Source: a virus. From it: a DNA stretch of 43,999 nucleotides. The stretch lies in IMG/VR virus record IMGVR_UViG_3300036770_001292, positions 1 to 43,999 of that record, one strand, 5' to 3'. The notes beneath the pieces were generated by a model, which saw only the letters and a list, made by a program, of their open reading frames with translations, was not told where the DNA came from and made no database searches. Numbering within the stretch: the stretch's first letter is position 1; every line of letters begins with the position of its first letter. Positions 8,217 through 15,424 of this stretch are shown one piece after another. The translations under genes and the position numbers were made by a program.

Positions 8217-8761
8217 TTAGTCAATCCAAGTTTTCTATACGCCTCTTGTACGACAATCGCTTGTCTTTCTGCATCTTCGACGGCTTTGTGACTTGTAACG
8301 TGTCCTCCGTCTTTAAGTTTAACTCCCGCAATCTCGTATAAAGTCCTAGTATCTCTAACAGTGTAAAAAGGCCAAGGAATAGGATTAGGCTTATCTGTGA
8401 GTACCTGTCTAAAGGCTGTCTCAGCAACAACCACATCAAATGCAGCACCATTGCTCCAAACAGCACGGCGGTTCCAACAAAACTTATAAAGGGTTTCCAT
8501 GCATTCTCTAAATGATGTGCGTCCCCTGTCTCCAAGTGCCTCTTCCAATGCCTCAGGGCTTTGTTCAGACCACCAACGTAAAGTATCATCGTTAATTACC
8601 CTATTGTGAATTTCAGTTTGTTCTTCTACAGTGGGGCGCAATTCTAAACGCTCAACGACTCCTCGCCCCTTGGGGTCGAACCTAACAGCACCAATAGTTA
8701 AAATGACACAATACGGACTTGTATCTAGTGTCTCCATATCTATCATTATATCATTTGCCAT
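8213..8761 (-). CDS. DEDD-family 3'-5' exonuclease (DexA / ExoVIII-like)
   Basis: The 182-aa protein has the ExoI motif DMETL (D8, E10), an ExoII-type WSNGAAFD segment and the ExoIII motif SHKAVEDAERQ, giving the DEDDh set of two-metal 3'-5' exonucleases. The TLRWWSEQSPEA segment is typical of the RecE C-terminal / Rv2179c-like subfamily, and T4 DexA belongs to the same superfamily. A role in host DNA degradation or recombination end-processing is likely. It lies in a dense run of overlapping genes. A 122-aa hydrophobic reading frame overlapping it is a shadow. Confidence 0.88.
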   Translation of the reverse strand: MANDIMIDMETLDTSPYCVILTIGAVRFDPKGRGVVERLELRPTVEEQTEIHNRVINDDTLRWWSEQSPEALEEALGDRGRTSFRECMETLYKFCWNRRAVWSNGAAFDVVVAETAFRQVLTDKPNPIPWPFYTVRDTRTLYEIAGVKLKDGGHVTSHKAVEDAERQAIVVQEAYRKLGLTK

Positions 8762-9034
8762 TTAATTCTGCCACATTTCCCACATTGTAATCAATCTACT
8801 AGACCATATAGTGACTTCTAATGATTTTGTACCACCACTAAAATCCCAACCATCACCCCTATCACCAAAATTTCTACGACACCATTGTATAACAGTTTTA
8901 GGATCACCCTTTACTTTGAATGTGATCTTGCCATGATCTCTAGGATTCTTTCTGACAATATCGACATACTCTATTACTGGGTTAATACTTAATTCATAAA
9001 ACGGATTACTTAGTGCCATTGCTTGTCCAAACAT
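8762..9034 (-). CDS. Small Trp-rich protein, degenerate F-x-L-R-W-tail family member
   Basis: The 90-aa protein shares the family layout: an amphipathic segment with Trp (VIQWCRRNFGDRGDGWDF), a beta-like EVTIW strand and a C-terminal aromatic tail (LITMWEMWQN) in place of FxLRW. The start is uncertain, because ATG 9034 and ATG 9019 both have weak ribosome binding sites. The gene overlaps the end of the radical SAM gene by 29 nt and its stop touches the exonuclease start (TAAATG). Confidence 0.6.
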   Translation of the reverse strand: MFGQAMALSNPFYELSINPVIEYVDIVRKNPRDHGKITFKVKGDPKTVIQWCRRNFGDRGDGWDFSGGTKSLEVTIWSSRLITMWEMWQN

Positions 9035-11060
9035 TATCTATTTCGGTAACTTCTTGTATTATACTTGAATCTAGATAATTTAGCAAGAGGGCTGGGCGAG
9101 GCCGATTCTGCGGATTGGGCATACTGCTATGTAGTAGACGGCAGTTATAGATTAATGAGCAACCTTTGGGTAATGTGGGCTGTATCATGTTCTTTAAGAA
9201 CCATTCGTTATAGTGACCTCGATAACATAGATTAATATCATAGTCTAGTTTTTGACTATGTGGAACTATACCTGTGCTTGCTGTATCATGATCCATGTCA
9301 AACAATGCCACAATAACTTGTATACCTAATAGGTTTCTATCATAGTTCCATTTTCTAAATCTATGTGGTGTGTCAACGTGTGGGTTAAACCAACTGCTCT
9401 GACTTTCTATAGTGACAATATCGCTAGCATAAAACTCTGCGGTAGGCAAGTATTTTTTTACCTGCTCCCCAATAATATTACTAATTTCTTTCACCTGAGG
9501 CCAATCCATAACAGTTTGGCTCCACCATACACTAATGTCGGGTAGATTCTTAATATCATCACGTTCAGCATATTTCTTATCTTTACTACTTGCACGTACA
9601 GGATGACAAGTATTCAACTTAGAAATAATTGAATCGATCAAATGATTAGGTACAATGTTATCAGTAATAATGTACCCTGGACCGTCAACAAGTTGATTAG
9701 CAACATTTTCTTGTAACGTGCCCTGTATATAATAATCTCCTGGAATAATACCTGCCTCCCATATCTTGTTTAATTCTGTTTGTAACTCAGGAATATAATT
9801 TGCTAGACTTCTGTTTCTAAACTTATCTGATTTAGTTATAAAATGTTTATTCTGTGAGAGATATGTTGAATCTACGATTTGAGGTTCCTCTAACCATTTG
9901 ATAACAATCTTAATAGATTCAATAAATCCATTATTGATAACTTCAGTTGGATGTTCTTTTAAATAGGTATCTATAAATTCTAGTAACTTAGTACCCTTTT
10001 CGATTCCTCGTTTTCTATATTCAGGTGTTAATAAACTAACTAATGCATACAAAGGATGTGATACTCTGTTTACGAAACAGCCCACATCATGTGCCAACGT
10101 GCCATCTGATTTTTTGTATTCTAACAGCATGTTAAGCCAAAACTCAAACAAGTCCATGCATTGTATTGCATTGAATAAACTCACAGTGCAACTTAGTCCT
10201 ATACTAAATTTAGTTTTACTAGGATTAGGATCAAGCACTGATTGTTGAACCATGTTCAAAAATGTTCTAACATTAGATTCAATCTTAGTCCACTTGAATG
10301 GATATCTAATATATTCATTAACTTTTTGATAACCATCGATTGATACAGATACATGTACTGCATTGAATTGATTCCATAATTCAATCAATTCGTCAGTGAT
10401 TCCCGTTAGGTTAGTTACATAACTTAATCGTATTTTTCTGCTTCTACCTTTGTCAATTAGAAGTTTTAAAAACTTAATATGTTCTTCTGATATTGTAGGT
10501 TCACCGCCAATTAGACTTATAGCAACAACGTTAGGAAAATCATTCACTAACTTTTCTGCGGTTACATCATCAATTGAAATACGTTGTAATTTTTTACGTT
10601 GTGATGGATGTATTACCCAAATGTTTTCCCATTCTTCTGTCCAAAAATCACTTAGGTCGATACTGCAAGTCATACACTTGCTATTACACTTTGTACCAAA
10701 CGTTAGGTCTAGATAATAAATGCTATTTGAATCAACATGCTCAACTAATGGAATATCACATTCTTGTAATCCTTTATTCCAAATAGTTCGCATTGATCCT
10801 ATACCATTTTCCTCTGCTTCTTTACAGTTACCACATGCTTCAGGCCATTCACCATTGAGTAATGAACGTCTTATTTCTTTTAAATTATGTGCATTGATTC
10901 TAATATGAGGGTCTTTACCTACAACACCATAGTCATAATGACCGTCTTTGTACATCTTCCAATGGTTAGTTCTTATACCACAACAAGGTATGTATTCTCC
11001 GTAAGAGTTTACGCTAGCAGAACCAAATGCTAGTGAACAGAATATAGGTTTTACTTCCAT
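9006..11060 (-). CDS. Radical SAM (twitch-type) protein fused to a PhyH-like 2OG-Fe(II) dioxygenase
   Basis: The 684-aa protein has two enzymatic halves. Residues 1-100 hold a Cys-rich start (C8, C26, C27) and EACGNCKEAEE (75-83), typical of twitch/SPASM-type phage radical SAM proteins. The radical SAM core has C125-x3-C129-x2-C132 for the 4Fe-4S cluster and the SAM-binding GGEP at 185-188. The C-terminal part (about 460-670) resembles phytanoyl-CoA-dioxygenase-like enzymes: HVD at 561-563 and a distal H644 as iron ligands, with R653 or R655 as a candidate 2-oxoglutarate-binding residue. The substrate is unknown; peptide or small-molecule modification is inference. Its ATG lies inside the last codons of 11051-11443, and it is embedded in the F-x-L-R-W gene cluster. 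Confidence 0.85.
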   Translation of the reverse strand: MEVKPIFCSLAFGSASVNSYGEYIPCCGIRTNHWKMYKDGHYDYGVVGKDPHIRINAHNLKEIRRSLLNGEWPEACGNCKEAEENGIGSMRTIWNKGLQECDIPLVEHVDSNSIYYLDLTFGTKCNSKCMTCSIDLSDFWTEEWENIWVIHPSQRKKLQRISIDDVTAEKLVNDFPNVVAISLIGGEPTISEEHIKFLKLLIDKGRSRKIRLSYVTNLTGITDELIELWNQFNAVHVSVSIDGYQKVNEYIRYPFKWTKIESNVRTFLNMVQQSVLDPNPSKTKFSIGLSCTVSLFNAIQCMDLFEFWLNMLLEYKKSDGTLAHDVGCFVNRVSHPLYALVSLLTPEYRKRGIEKGTKLLEFIDTYLKEHPTEVINNGFIESIKIVIKWLEEPQIVDSTYLSQNKHFITKSDKFRNRSLANYIPELQTELNKIWEAGIIPGDYYIQGTLQENVANQLVDGPGYIITDNIVPNHLIDSIISKLNTCHPVRASSKDKKYAERDDIKNLPDISVWWSQTVMDWPQVKEISNIIGEQVKKYLPTAEFYASDIVTIESQSSWFNPHVDTPHRFRKWNYDRNLLGIQVIVALFDMDHDTASTGIVPHSQKLDYDINLCYRGHYNEWFLKNMIQPTLPKGCSLIYNCRLLHSSMPNPQNRPRPALLLNYLDSSIIQEVTEIDNVWTSNGTK

Positions 11061-11443
11061 CTTAATTCAGCCCATACTTTCTCTTCATCACCGCGCAAGT
11101 AAATGTTTAACTTGTGATCATCAGTATGCCAACACCATGCCGGGTTGAGTTGTACTACTCCTTCAAATCTAGGATCGTCCACAAATAGATATTGCTCACG
11201 CTCTATACTTTTACCCCATGTTTCTATGCACCAATCACGAAATTCATTAAATGCTTTGATTCTATTGATACGATGTGAGTCTACAAACTCAATCATATAT
11301 TTAAAGTTTGGGTAGCCAGTAAATCTAGCATCCATCTTTACAAATTTTGGTTTAATTTCTATCATCTTAGGTGTAAAACTTCCTCTGGCAATTAAAGGTT
11401 TCATTGTAATTCTTGCGGCAGACATAATTCTTTTCTTCATCAT
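11051..11443 (-). CDS. F-x-L-R-W-tail family protein, long member, 130 aa
   Basis: The C-terminus GDEEKVWAELRWK and the FRDWCIETWGK segment match the family layout (Trp-containing helix, then a beta strand, then the tail). It has an extra basic N-terminal extension of about 60 aa rich in Lys, Arg and Ile. Translation start ATG 11443 overlaps the upstream stop (ATGA). Its tail codons contain the ATG of the radical SAM-dioxygenase gene (10-nt overlap), so the two should be co-translated. Function unknown. Confidence 0.65.
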   Translation of the reverse strand: MMKKRIMSAARITMKPLIARGSFTPKMIEIKPKFVKMDARFTGYPNFKYMIEFVDSHRINRIKAFNEFRDWCIETWGKSIEREQYLFVDDPRFEGVVQLNPAWCWHTDDHKLNIYLRGDEEKVWAELRWK

Positions 11444-11670
11444 GTATATAACAGTCTTAGATATGTTGCATATTTTTCATCTTTGAAGAAAAATATAACT
11501 CTTTTACTTTTAATAGTTGTTATCTGACCATTATCTAATTCATATCCTACAACAGGTGGAACATATGCAAATTCAAAATCTTCTGATTTTAACACATTCA
11601 TTTTTTTAAGATCACTAAGTATTTCCCAAAGTTGATTAGTAGATTTTAATTCAATAACACATTCAATCAT
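11440..11670 (-). CDS. Small F-x-L-R-W-like protein, divergent tail, 76 aa
   Basis: The start is set at ATG 11670, which follows GAGGTGG and overlaps the upstream TGA (ATGA). A longer reading frame to 11691 only reads through the upstream gene's tail codons. The C-terminus FFFKDEKYATYLRLLYT keeps the D-E-x-Y/A-x-x-x-L pattern but has lost RW. Function unknown. Confidence 0.6.
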   Translation of the reverse strand: MIECVIELKSTNQLWEILSDLKKMNVLKSEDFEFAYVPPVVGYELDNGQITTIKSKRVIFFFKDEKYATYLRLLYT

Positions 11671-11888
11671 GCCCACCTCAATATAAACCAATTCATTTCT
11701 TTTTTAGCCTGTTCACCTTCAAGGAAAAAGAAGTCAATAAGGTCATTACCATGATGTCCGCCATGGTATTGATTAGTTATGTAATGTGGACAGTTCTTCT
11801 TTGTCCATTTTATAACATCATATAAATCTAATCGTTGACGATTTACAGTAATGTAATTATCTGTAACTAACATGTGATATTCTTTCAT
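11667..11888 (-). CDS. Small F-x-L-R-W-tail protein, 73 aa
   Basis: The C-terminus is EMNWFILRWA. A middle helix DVIKWTKKNCPHY matches the W-x-x-x-N/H position of relatives. It has a His-rich stretch (YHGGHHGND), unusual in the family. The ATG at 11888 follows GAGGTGG and overlaps the upstream stop (ATGA). Function unknown. Confidence 0.65.
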   Translation of the reverse strand: MKEYHMLVTDNYITVNRQRLDLYDVIKWTKKNCPHYITNQYHGGHHGNDLIDFFFLEGEQAKKEMNWFILRWA

Positions 11889-12262
11889 GACCACCTCAAT
11901 GCTAATATTGTAGCATACTTAGCATGCTTTTGTCTAATCTTTATGGTAAGTCTATTGGCTGCTACATCGTCATTTGCTACACCCCAGTTCCAATCCCAGC
12001 CCTGTTTACCAATATATTTTTCCATATATGGGCGATAGTGTTCGTTTGGATCTGCGCTTTCTACAAAATACCTACTAGGTCCTATAGTCCAATCCCATTG
12101 CGGCATACTCTCGTTAATCTCAGCCAAGCCCACAGGCCATTTAACATTAACAACAACTCCCGGCATAAATCTCCACCATAATTGCTGTACAATGTTTAAT
12201 CCACAAGGAAGATATCTTCCTGATGGTAATTGAAATAAATTTTTAATTTCCCATTTGGCCAT
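11885..12262 (-). CDS. F-x-L-R-W-tail protein, long member, 125 aa
   Basis: The C-terminus is KHAKYATILALRWS. It is very Trp-rich (WWRFMPG, WPVG, WDWTIG, WDWNWG). The ATG at 12262 overlaps the upstream stop by one base (TAATG) and is led by GAGGTGG from the preceding gene's tail. Function unknown. Confidence 0.65.
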   Translation of the reverse strand: MAKWEIKNLFQLPSGRYLPCGLNIVQQLWWRFMPGVVVNVKWPVGLAEINESMPQWDWTIGPSRYFVESADPNEHYRPYMEKYIGKQGWDWNWGVANDDVAANRLTIKIRQKHAKYATILALRWS

Positions 12263-12507
12263 TATGACCACCTCAATATAAACACGGTAGCATCCCGATC
12301 ATCTTCAAATCGTAATCTATCATATCCGGGTGCGAAGCCTAAACCGTTATTACCGGGCCCTGGATCAATCTCACACCCTTGTTCCTTCAACCATGCCCGA
12401 AAATCCTCACGCCAAACCCGATCATCGTTGGCTAAATTAACCAAGCGATTATGTCTATACCATACCTGGATATTGCTTATAATATTAAAATCATTAATAT
12501 AAGTCAT
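12262..12507 (-). CDS. Small F-x-L-R-W-tail protein, 81 aa
   Basis: The C-terminus is FEDDRDATVFILRWS, one of the two best-matching tails. The central part has FRAWLKEQGCEIDPGPG, the family's Trp helix followed by a turn. The ATG at 12507 is a TAATG overlap with GAGGTGG upstream. Function unknown. Confidence 0.68.
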   Translation of the reverse strand: MTYINDFNIISNIQVWYRHNRLVNLANDDRVWREDFRAWLKEQGCEIDPGPGNNGLGFAPGYDRLRFEDDRDATVFILRWS

Positions 12508-12734
12508 TAACTCCACCTCAATATAAACACGGTAGCAGCCTTCTCATCAAACTCGGCATAGACCTTAAAGATATTATGATTGGTTGGATCAAACTCTTTT
12601 ATGACAGCGCAATTGAAATATTCCGCAAACACAGGTTCTAATGTTTCATACTTGGGCATGTCCAAATGCTCTCTCAACCATACGGCAGCATTGAGCACTG
12701 GGCCCTTCCATCCTGGTAATCTTACTGTATTCAT
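12507..12734 (-). CDS. Small F-x-L-R-W-tail protein, 75 aa
   Basis: The C-terminus FDEKAATVFILRWS is nearly identical to that of the neighbour 12262-12507, while the N-terminal parts differ. It has AAVWLREHLDMP as the Trp helix. The true start is ATG 12734 (TAATG overlap, GAGGTGG upstream). A longer frame to 12758 is read-through of the preceding tail. Function unknown. Confidence 0.68.
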   Translation of the reverse strand: MNTVRLPGWKGPVLNAAVWLREHLDMPKYETLEPVFAEYFNCAVIKEFDPTNHNIFKVYAEFDEKAATVFILRWS

Positions 12735-12886
12735 TATGACCACCTCAAAGTGAACCAAACATAATCACTCTCACTACGGAAGTGTATGGTTTCCCATGCG
12801 GCAGACCATTCACCTTGTAGATTATCATAGCACCACCGTACGATATCTTCCCACGGTGCTACCCCGGTGTATTGCCAATGTGTCAT
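12734..12886 (-). CDS. Very small F-x-L-R-W-tail protein, 50 aa
   Basis: The gene is easily missed because of its length. It runs from ATG 12886 to TAA 12734, begins MTHWQYTGVAPWEDIVRW and ends SESDYVWFTLRWS. It keeps the helix (EDIVRWCYDNLQ), strand (ETIHFRS) and tail of the family in minimal form. Both ends use the family junction: the start overlaps the upstream TGA after GAGGTGG, and its own tail codons supply GAGGTGG for the next gene. This may be the family's minimal domain. Confidence 0.75.
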   Translation of the reverse strand: MTHWQYTGVAPWEDIVRWCYDNLQGEWSAAWETIHFRSESDYVWFTLRWS

Positions 12887-13116
12887 AGCCACCTCAACTT
12901 AAACATAATATAATCTTTTTCGTATCTAAATTTTACTTCAACATAAAATTCATACCAACGCCAACGTGAATGCCTATAAGGCATGTCAATGTTGTCCCGT
13001 ATCCAATCAAGTATTTCAAAGTACCTGTCAGCATCATCATTGACCAAATCTACTATAACTACTGGCCATTTAGAATTATCCCAATACTCAAAATTTAATC
13101 TTTCAGAATTTTCCAT
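12883..13116 (-). CDS. Small F-x-L-R-W-tail protein, 77 aa
   Basis: The C-terminus is EKDYIMFKLRWL. The Trp helix is YFEILDWIRDNIDMPYR, with an aromatic RWRWYEFYVEVKF strand. The ATG at 13116 lies inside the end of 13095-13445 without a clear Shine-Dalgarno. Function unknown. Confidence 0.65.
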   Translation of the reverse strand: MENSERLNFEYWDNSKWPVVIVDLVNDDADRYFEILDWIRDNIDMPYRHSRWRWYEFYVEVKFRYEKDYIMFKLRWL

Positions 13117-13445
13117 ACTAGTTGTTTATCTAATTGGTCCCGTATAGAAATTGCCTCTTCTTCTGTTTTTGCGACAACCCCCATAACTACATATCGTTTA
13201 CTAATAGCATCTACTAGATGACCCTGATAGTTCTGATAAAAACTGATACTGTCAATATAAAGTATTTCCCAACTGTCTAGTCTTTGTACCATTAGTCTAG
13301 CAATATCTATTTTACAAGTCTCAAATAAAAACTTCAATAGATTCTCAAAGCCCGATCTGGTGTGTATAGGGACAAACTTATCTGACGGCCAAGTTACTAA
13401 GTAACCTTTATCTGACTTTGTTATTATGAAAGGACTTATAGACAT
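13095..13445 (-). CDS. Hypothetical protein, 116 aa, within the small-gene cluster
   Basis: The protein is unrecognised. Several beta strands are followed by a C-terminal helix (KTEEEAISIRDQLDKQLVWKILKD). It does not have the F-x-L-R-W tail, though TEEEAISIRDQLDKQ sits where relatives have D-x-x-A. The ATG lies in the last codons of 13436-13645. Confidence 0.6.
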   Translation of the reverse strand: MSISPFIITKSDKGYLVTWPSDKFVPIHTRSGFENLLKFLFETCKIDIARLMVQRLDSWEILYIDSISFYQNYQGHLVDAISKRYVVMGVVAKTEEEAISIRDQLDKQLVWKILKD

Positions 13446-13645
13446 TTTAAATTAAACACTATTGCATCTTTTTCATCTTTAAACATAAAGTCCATGTACT
13501 CTTCAGTTGGATGAGTGATGAATTTATTGCCCGGTAATCCAAATTGTTCTATGGCTGAGGCGCATACTTCATTCCAACTTGATATAGTGTCCCCATGTTT
13601 CCATGGAATACGAACTAGATGTTTATAATTAATATCCGGCTTCAT
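13436..13645 (-). CDS. Small F-x-L-R-W-tail family protein, 69 aa
   Basis: The tail is FKDEKDAIVFNLKCL, where Cys replaces Trp. The N-terminal half has VRIPWKHGD, similar to the VPKSRGDSH of 7992-8216, followed by a helix (NEVCASAIEQFGLPG). This shared N-terminal strand supports common ancestry with that distant member. The ATG overlaps the end of the zinc-finger gene by 17 nt. Function unknown. Confidence 0.65.
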   Translation of the reverse strand: MKPDINYKHLVRIPWKHGDTISSWNEVCASAIEQFGLPGNKFITHPTEEYMDFMFKDEKDAIVFNLKCL

Positions 13646-14354
13646 TCAATAAACTCTTAACTTGTTGTACTGTTTCTGTACTACGCTTGAATTTAATTGC
13701 CCATAGTTCAGGGTTAATATAGTCAAGTATCATTTTGACTTGTGTTTCATCAAGTTCATCTAAAAACTTTTTACCACTTTCGCTATGATACAAGACCCAT
13801 GGACTAATTTTACCTGTTGTAATCGAATAGCAAATCTTATTACGATTACCATATCTTAGTACATCTTTAGCAGGTATCTTATCTATTGTGGCTAAGTCTA
13901 GCATTGTTTCTATACTACGTGCTACCGCATCCATGCTATCTTCTTCACGCAAATAACCTACAAGAAACTTAGTGTAGTTTGTATCACTAGTCCAAGTATC
14001 AATTTTAATTTTGTTACTCAATAGCCAATCAATATATCTGCTAACATTGATGACATTGACCTCGCTACAATAGATGCCAAACTTAACGAAGGCTAGATAA
14101 TATGAACTCTTAACAAAGTCCATATAATCACGTTTCTTTTTCGTAGCCGTATTCTTATTATAGAATTCTAACCAAGATTGAAATCCTATCCTATTACCTT
14201 GTTTGTCTTTGTCTTGCCACCTACGCTTAGTTTCGCATATGTGATTGAAAACCGTAGACTCACGCAAAAATGTGCGGCCACAAAACTCGCAACCAAAATT
14301 AGTTGCCGTTGTCTTTTTCGTATTGTTCGATTTCGTTATCACTAATGATGCCAT
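13629..14354 (-). CDS. Conserved T4-like zinc-finger protein, 241 aa
   Basis: An N-terminal C2HC-type finger (C22-x2-C25-x12-H38-x-C40) precedes ETKRRWQDKDKQGNRIGF. A long helical domain follows (SSYYLAFVKFGIYCSEVNVI, DTNYTKFLVGYLREED). The layout matches a conserved T4-like protein of unknown function that I recall from cyanophage and related genomes. Nucleic-acid binding is inference. The 56-nt overlap with the gp62-like gene puts the start at ATG 14354 in some doubt; GTG 14342 is the next option. Confidence 0.75.
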   Translation of the reverse strand: MASLVITKSNNTKKTTATNFGCEFCGRTFLRESTVFNHICETKRRWQDKDKQGNRIGFQSWLEFYNKNTATKKKRDYMDFVKSSYYLAFVKFGIYCSEVNVINVSRYIDWLLSNKIKIDTWTSDTNYTKFLVGYLREEDSMDAVARSIETMLDLATIDKIPAKDVLRYGNRNKICYSITTGKISPWVLYHSESGKKFLDELDETQVKMILDYINPELWAIKFKRSTETVQQVKSLLNEAGY

Positions 14355-14889
14355 TTAATATTTCTATCTCGTCAAATTTTAAATCGGGGAATTTCTGCGC
14401 AAGATATACTTTGCGTGTTTGTTCCTTAACAAATGCTTCGGCTAGTTCTTTATGTATTGTTTCAGACTCTTTAGGATATATCTTACTATAATACTCTTTA
14501 ACATCCTTAACAGTTGCTTTATCTTTTAGTTTACTAACACGTTCTTTTATCTGAGGTATCCATGGATGAAACTGTTTACCTTGACCAAGACCCGCCGCAC
14601 ATAACATCATCCATTGCAGTTTAGGATGATTAGTTATATGCTCATTGAACATATGTTTATTCGCAAACTCTTCAGTGCTTAACAAATGAAACTGTTGCAG
14701 TGCTGTATTTGACTTTACTGTACTTGCATAATGCAATAGCATCCATGGCACAAACTTCTTTTGTTGCTCTGGAGTTAGTCTATCATAGTAGCCATAGTCT
14801 TTATTGTCTATAGCATTAATAGCCTCAAACAGTGGGAAGTCTGTATCCTGAAACTTTTCGTCTGCTGGTGTTGCAGTTTTCTTTGCCAT
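14299..14889 (-). CDS. Clamp loader small subunit-like protein (T4 gp62-like)
   Basis: The 196-aa helical protein has an order of features resembling gp62: LFEAINAIDNKDYGYY near the N-terminus, then KKFVPWMLLHY, then LQWMMLCAAGLGQGKQFHPW, where T4 gp62 has a FNYLMAA..GKRYGKW region. Its place beside UvsW and its length (T4 gp62 is 187 aa) fit. With gp44 it would load the gp45 clamp; neither is in this window. The similarity is judged by eye. The start overlaps the upstream stop by one base (TAATG) with AGGTG upstream. Confidence 0.6.
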   Translation of the reverse strand: MAKKTATPADEKFQDTDFPLFEAINAIDNKDYGYYDRLTPEQQKKFVPWMLLHYASTVKSNTALQQFHLLSTEEFANKHMFNEHITNHPKLQWMMLCAAGLGQGKQFHPWIPQIKERVSKLKDKATVKDVKEYYSKIYPKESETIHKELAEAFVKEQTRKVYLAQKFPDLKFDEIEILNGIISDNEIEQYEKDNGN

Positions 14890-15389
14890 TAAAACACCTG
14901 ACTGTAATCTACTATCTCACAATTGCGACTAATTTCTTTTACAAAATAAACGCATCTAGGTTTAGGACCATCATCAATTGGTACTGCTAAAAATTGTCCG
15001 TTACGTAATCGGGGAGCATACCATGTTACATCGTGGTATATATCCATGATCTCTATTGGCAAGAAACTAGGATTGAAACTGCTTAGTGGATTAAATTCAA
15101 ATACACTAAAGCCTCTGTCATTTAGACTTGATAACGGTAATGTTTCTAAGTCTCCATGATCTTTTTCACCTATCAGTACTTGCCAATCAACAGGCATTTT
15201 AATTGTTCTGTTTCCTATTTTTAATACAAGTGCAGGGCTATTGAAACTTTCTAAAAAAATTAACGGTATATAATGATAATCTACGTTTTGTGGATTGCTA
15301 TTGTCTAGTATAGCAAATCTCAAATCGTCAATCTCTTCAGGTAACGTTTCTAAGTTGTACGGTATATTTTCTAATGTTAATATTCGCAT
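14889..15389 (-). CDS. Conserved phage protein of unknown function, 166 aa
   Basis: The protein is beta-rich and acidic, with no enzyme motif recognised. Segments such as IKMPVDWQVLIGEKDHGDLE and FEFNPLSSFNPSFLPIEI look like a conserved globular phage protein. It sits between the gp62-like and UvsW genes. A sigma-70-like promoter ends exactly 6 nt before its ATG and no Shine-Dalgarno is visible, so a leaderless mRNA is likely. Possible regulator or replication accessory; function unknown. Confidence 0.7.
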   Translation of the reverse strand: MRILTLENIPYNLETLPEEIDDLRFAILDNSNPQNVDYHYIPLIFLESFNSPALVLKIGNRTIKMPVDWQVLIGEKDHGDLETLPLSSLNDRGFSVFEFNPLSSFNPSFLPIEIMDIYHDVTWYAPRLRNGQFLAVPIDDGPKPRCVYFVKEISRNCEIVDYSQVF

Positions 15390-15395
15390 AGTATT

Positions 15396-15424
15396 AGTCT
15401 ATCATATAAAATGTTAGTAGTCAA
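15396..15424 (-). promoter_or_regulatory. Sigma-70-like promoter, leaderless geometry
   Basis: Minus strand: TTGACT, 17-nt spacer, TAGACT, then 6 nt (AATACT) to the ATG at 15389. The expected start of transcription is the A of the ATG. The promoter overlaps the end of the UvsW gene. Confidence 0.6.

Larger units (their letters stand above)
11662..12894 (-). repeat. Reused gene-junction sequence (tail codons plus ribosome binding site)
   Basis: At six consecutive gene junctions (starts at 11670, 11888, 12262, 12507, 12734 and 12886) the minus strand has TTGAGGTGG followed within 2-5 nt by the next ATG. In the upstream frame this encodes L-R-W. In the downstream context GAGGTGG is the Shine-Dalgarno. 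At three junctions the identity extends to TTTATATTGAGGTGG. This looks like tandem duplication of a gene-plus-junction cassette. Confidence 0.75.

Noticed and set aside
8221-8589. 122-aa minus-strand frame with hydrophobic membrane-like segments
   Set aside because: It lies entirely in another frame of the DEDD exonuclease gene, whose catalytic motifs are clear, and has no ribosome binding site of its own.
12735-12758. Upstream start for the 75-aa tail-family gene
   Set aside because: The extra residues are the preceding gene's F-T-L-R-W-S codons read in another frame, and the ribosome binding site would lie inside the coding sequence.
11662-12894. Regularly spaced repeats suggesting a CRISPR-like or iteron array
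   Set aside because: The repeats are gene junctions with open frames between them; spacing varies (about 150-375 nt) and there are no palindromic direct repeats.
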